Positions 6,177 through 8,156 of a stretch of 8,156 nucleotides of DNA are shown here, one piece after another. Positions within the stretch are counted from its first letter, which is position 1. Each line of letters opens with the position of its first letter. Source of the DNA: Firmicutes bacterium UBA3920 (lineage in GTDB: Bacteria > Bacillota > Clostridia > Caldicoprobacterales > Xylanivirgaceae); NCBI GenBank assembly GCA_002386065.1, contig DGES01000080.1, positions 34,422-42,577 of the forward strand. The letters run 5' to 3'. The notes under the pieces were generated by a model, which worked only from the letters and a program-made list of their open reading frames with translations, ran no database searches and was not told the origin of the DNA. The translations under genes were made by a program, and so were the position numbers.

Positions 6177-7760
6177 ATGAAGATAGAGGATATGACGTTA
6201 AAGCAAAAGATAGGCCAGATGATAATGGCGGGTTTTCCATCTAAATATTTCGACGATCATGTAAAAAAACTTATATGCAATTATAATATAGGAAATATTA
6301 TATTGTTTTCAAGGAATGTGGGAGATAGCCGAGAATTGTCTAAACTAACAGGTGAAATCCAAAGAAGTATGATGGAAAGTATAGGTATACCAGCTTTTAT
6401 ATCCATAGATCAAGAAGGGGGTATGGTGACTAGGATATTTTCAGATGCAACCTTTTTACCTGGAAATATGGCGATAGCTGCCACAGGTGATCCAGATAAT
6501 GCAGGTAAAGTAGGTACAATAATGGGTAGGGAACTTAAAGTTCTAGGTATAAATATGAATTTAGCTCCATCCCTTGATGTGAATAATAATCCGCTAAATC
6601 CCATAATAGGTGTGCGCTCTTATGGTGAAGATCCTAAATATGTAGCAGAATTTGGCCTGAATTATATAAGGGCTTTGCAAAGGGCGGGAGTCGTAGCAAC
6701 TGGTAAACATTTCCCCGGTCATGGTGATACTGAGGTAGATTCCCATATAGCCCTTCCAAGTATATCCCATTCATTAAATAGGCTAAGGGAAGTAGAATTA
6801 TATCCATTTAAAAAGGCAATAGATGGCGGATTAGATGCTATAATGACAGCCCATATATTGTTTAAAGCCTTGGAAAAAGAGCTACCTGCTACCCTTTCTT
6901 ATAATGTAATAACTAAATTATTGAGAGAGGAATTGGGTTTTGATGGTATAGTGATCACAGATTGTATGGAGATGAAGGCCATATCAACTTATTTCGGTAC
7001 GTCGAATGCGGCAATAGAGGCGATAAAAGCCGGCGCCGACATTATACTGGTATCCCATACATTGGAAACACAAATAGCCACTGTGGAAGCCATAGAGAAG
7101 GCAGTGATGGAAGGGGATATTCCCGTGGAGAAGATAGATGATTCGGTAGAGAGAATACTTGCTGTAAAAGAGAAATATAAAATTTTATACGATATGCCGG
7201 GAACCATAGAAGAGAGGACATCCATAGTAGGGAATAGTGGACATAGAGCTGTAGCTAGAGATATAAGTTTAGATAGTATAACTTTAGTTAAGGATGAAAA
7301 AAAGCTCTTACCTGTGGAGACTGACAGCATAATAGCAATATCACCTGATCCTATTACTATGACGGGTGTGGAAGATAATGATAGTGAAACACCTTCCTTT
7401 GCACAGATGGTGGTACAGAGGTTTGGTGGCGAATATAGTGTGATGGATGTAGAGCCAGATGACTCATATATAGAAGATATTGTAGAGAAGGCAAAGGATA
7501 AAGAACTTGTCATAGTTGGAACATACAATGCAAATTTAAATGAAAGACAAGCTAAACTCGTAGAGGAGATATATAGTCATAATAAAAACGTTGTGGTGGT
7601 GGCCCTTAGAAATCCCTATGATATCTCCAAATTTAAATATATTCCCACATATATATGTGCTTATGAATATACCCCCCTATCTATACACAGCGTTGTAGAA
7701 GTTTTATCAGGTGATAAAACTCCTGTAGGCACATTACCAGTTTCTGTGGATATGGAGTGA
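6177..7760 (+). CDS. nagZ: Beta-N-acetylglucosaminidase NagZ (GH3)
   Basis: This 527-residue enzyme releases non-reducing GlcNAc from cell-wall fragments such as GlcNAc-MurNAc. The GH3 barrel (about 1-335) shows MTLKQKIGQMIMAGF (6-20), ISIDQEGGMVTRI (75-87), the NagZ hallmark KHFPGHGDTEVDSH (177-190) with the Asp188-His190 acid/base dyad, and the nucleophile loop ITDCMEM with Asp262. A second domain follows (about 350-527), as in two-domain Gram-positive NagZ rather than the single-domain enzymes of Gram-negatives. It ends soon after LSGDKTPVGTLPVSV, a normal GH3 C-terminal signature. There is no signal peptide (MKIEDMTLKQK), so the protein should be cytoplasmic, whereas B. subtilis NagZ (YbbD) is exported. 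It lies 47 bp after namZ, with its own likely promoter, and 7 bp before the kinase gene. Family and activity are well supported by motifs. Confidence 0.93.
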   Translation: MKIEDMTLKQKIGQMIMAGFPSKYFDDHVKKLICNYNIGNIILFSRNVGDSRELSKLTGEIQRSMMESIGIPAFISIDQEGGMVTRIFSDATFLPGNMAIAATGDPDNAGKVGTIMGRELKVLGINMNLAPSLDVNNNPLNPIIGVRSYGEDPKYVAEFGLNYIRALQRAGVVATGKHFPGHGDTEVDSHIALPSISHSLNRLREVELYPFKKAIDGGLDAIMTAHILFKALEKELPATLSYNVITKLLREELGFDGIVITDCMEMKAISTYFGTSNAAIEAIKAGADIILVSHTLETQIATVEAIEKAVMEGDIPVEKIDDSVERILAVKEKYKILYDMPGTIEERTSIVGNSGHRAVARDISLDSITLVKDEKKLLPVETDSIIAISPDPITMTGVEDNDSETPSFAQMVVQRFGGEYSVMDVEPDDSYIEDIVEKAKDKELVIVGTYNANLNERQAKLVEEIYSHNKNVVVVALRNPYDISKFKYIPTYICAYEYTPLSIHSVVEVLSGDKTPVGTLPVSVDME

Positions 7761-7767
7761 TTGCAAT

Positions 7768-8156
7768 ATGAAATATGTGATGGGTATAGATGGAGGTGGG
7801 ACGGGAAGCGTCCTAAAAATATTGTCTTTGGACGGAATGGAGCTATTGAGCAGTGAAGGTGGTCCTACCAATTTAAGTGCACAATCACCTGGAGAGGTGG
7901 AGGCAGTATTAAAGGAGCTGATTGTAGGTGCATTGGCTGATAGTGATCTAAAAATGGAAGATTGCCTATCTATATGTGTAGGTACTGCCGGAGCCGATAG
8001 GCCCCATCAAAGGGAGCTGTTGAGGAATATAATAGAAGGGCTAGGTATAGCAGGAAATATAATTATAAAAAATGATGCAGAGATTGCATTGGTAGCCGGC
8101 GCCGGCGCACTGGAAGGCATAATAGTCATAGCAGGTACAGGCTCTATTGCCTATGG
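7768..8156 (+). CDS. BadF/BadG/BcrA-type amino-sugar kinase (NagK/MurK-like), cut at the right edge
   Basis: The gene runs off the window, giving about 129 residues of a protein that is usually near 300. It opens with the ASKHA-fold phosphate loop MGIDGGGTGSVLKI (5-18), then GGPTNLS (31-37), VGTAGADRP (71-79), the acidic KNDAEIALVAG (101-111) and the second phosphate motif IAGTGSIAYG at the edge. This pattern fits the BcrAD/BadF ATPase family (PF01869), which includes GlcNAc kinases and Clostridium acetobutylicum MurK, a kinase for both MurNAc and GlcNAc. Its place 7 bp after nagZ argues for phosphorylating the sugars that NagZ and NamZ release. ATG at 7768 follows GGAG (7754-7757) by 10 bases; that ribosome site lies within the end of nagZ. 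Kinase family is confident; MurNAc versus GlcNAc preference cannot be read from this part, so I give no symbol. Confidence 0.88.
   Translation, partial: MKYVMGIDGGGTGSVLKILSLDGMELLSSEGGPTNLSAQSPGEVEAVLKELIVGALADSDLKMEDCLSICVGTAGADRPHQRELLRNIIEGLGIAGNIIIKNDAEIALVAGAGALEGIIVIAGTGSIAY

Noticed and set aside
6410..6604. 64-codon - strand open frame within nagZ
   Set aside because: It is short, antisense to the conserved GH3 barrel and unremarkable in composition.
6989..7528. 179-codon open frame on the - strand, antisense to nagZ
   Set aside because: The translation is a Ser/Ile-rich composition with no recognisable motif, and it lies wholly over conserved GH3 coding sequence. It is a by-product of codon use.
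1..8156. CRISPR arrays, tRNA or rRNA genes, insertion sequences, phage genes or riboswitches
   Set aside because: I found no spaced identical repeats beyond the two tandem copies, no RNA-gene signatures, no transposase or integrase motifs, and no leader long enough or recognisable as a riboswitch.

Overview
The window looks like part of a low-GC (roughly 35-40% by eye), Gram-positive-type chromosome, most likely Clostridia or a related Firmicute. The evidence is strong AGGAGG-type ribosome sites, TTG starts, heavy use of AGA/AGG arginine and ATA isoleucine codons, an LplABC/YtcP-type carbohydrate ABC transporter, and close homology by motif to the Bacillus subtilis murQ-murR-murP-amiE-nagZ-namZ gene set. 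I cannot name a species. Every real gene I can support is on the + strand.

Layout: bases 1-866 hold the second permease (LplC/YtcP type) of a sugar ABC importer, entering from the left edge and interrupted by a -1 frame change at about 316-320. Bases 913-2535 encode its lipoprotein solute-binding subunit. A 13-bp hairpin at 2557-2588 follows the transporter genes. Next come an AmiE/YbbE-like serine hydrolase (2651-3727), a 171-bp gap with tandem 21-bp repeats and dyad symmetry (3728-3898), and a tightly packed set: a MupG/DUF871 protein (3899-4978), a NamZ/DUF1343 protein (4981-6129), a GH3 NagZ (6177-7760) and the start of a BadF/BcrA-type amino-sugar kinase (7768 to the right edge). A good-looking internal promoter lies at the end of namZ.

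Taken together this reads as a cell-wall (peptidoglycan) salvage cluster. The amidase-like enzyme would remove the stem peptide from MurNAc, NamZ and NagZ would release terminal MurNAc and GlcNAc from glycan fragments, the kinase would phosphorylate the freed amino sugars, and MupG would split MurNAc-6-phosphate disaccharides. None of the four hydrolases has a visible signal peptide, unlike the secreted B. subtilis AmiE, NagZ and NamZ. The most interesting inference is therefore that intact cell-wall fragments are imported first, possibly by the adjacent ABC transporter, and digested in the cytoplasm. The transporter's substrate is inferred from position only. MurQ etherase, a regulator and the other transporter parts are not in the window.
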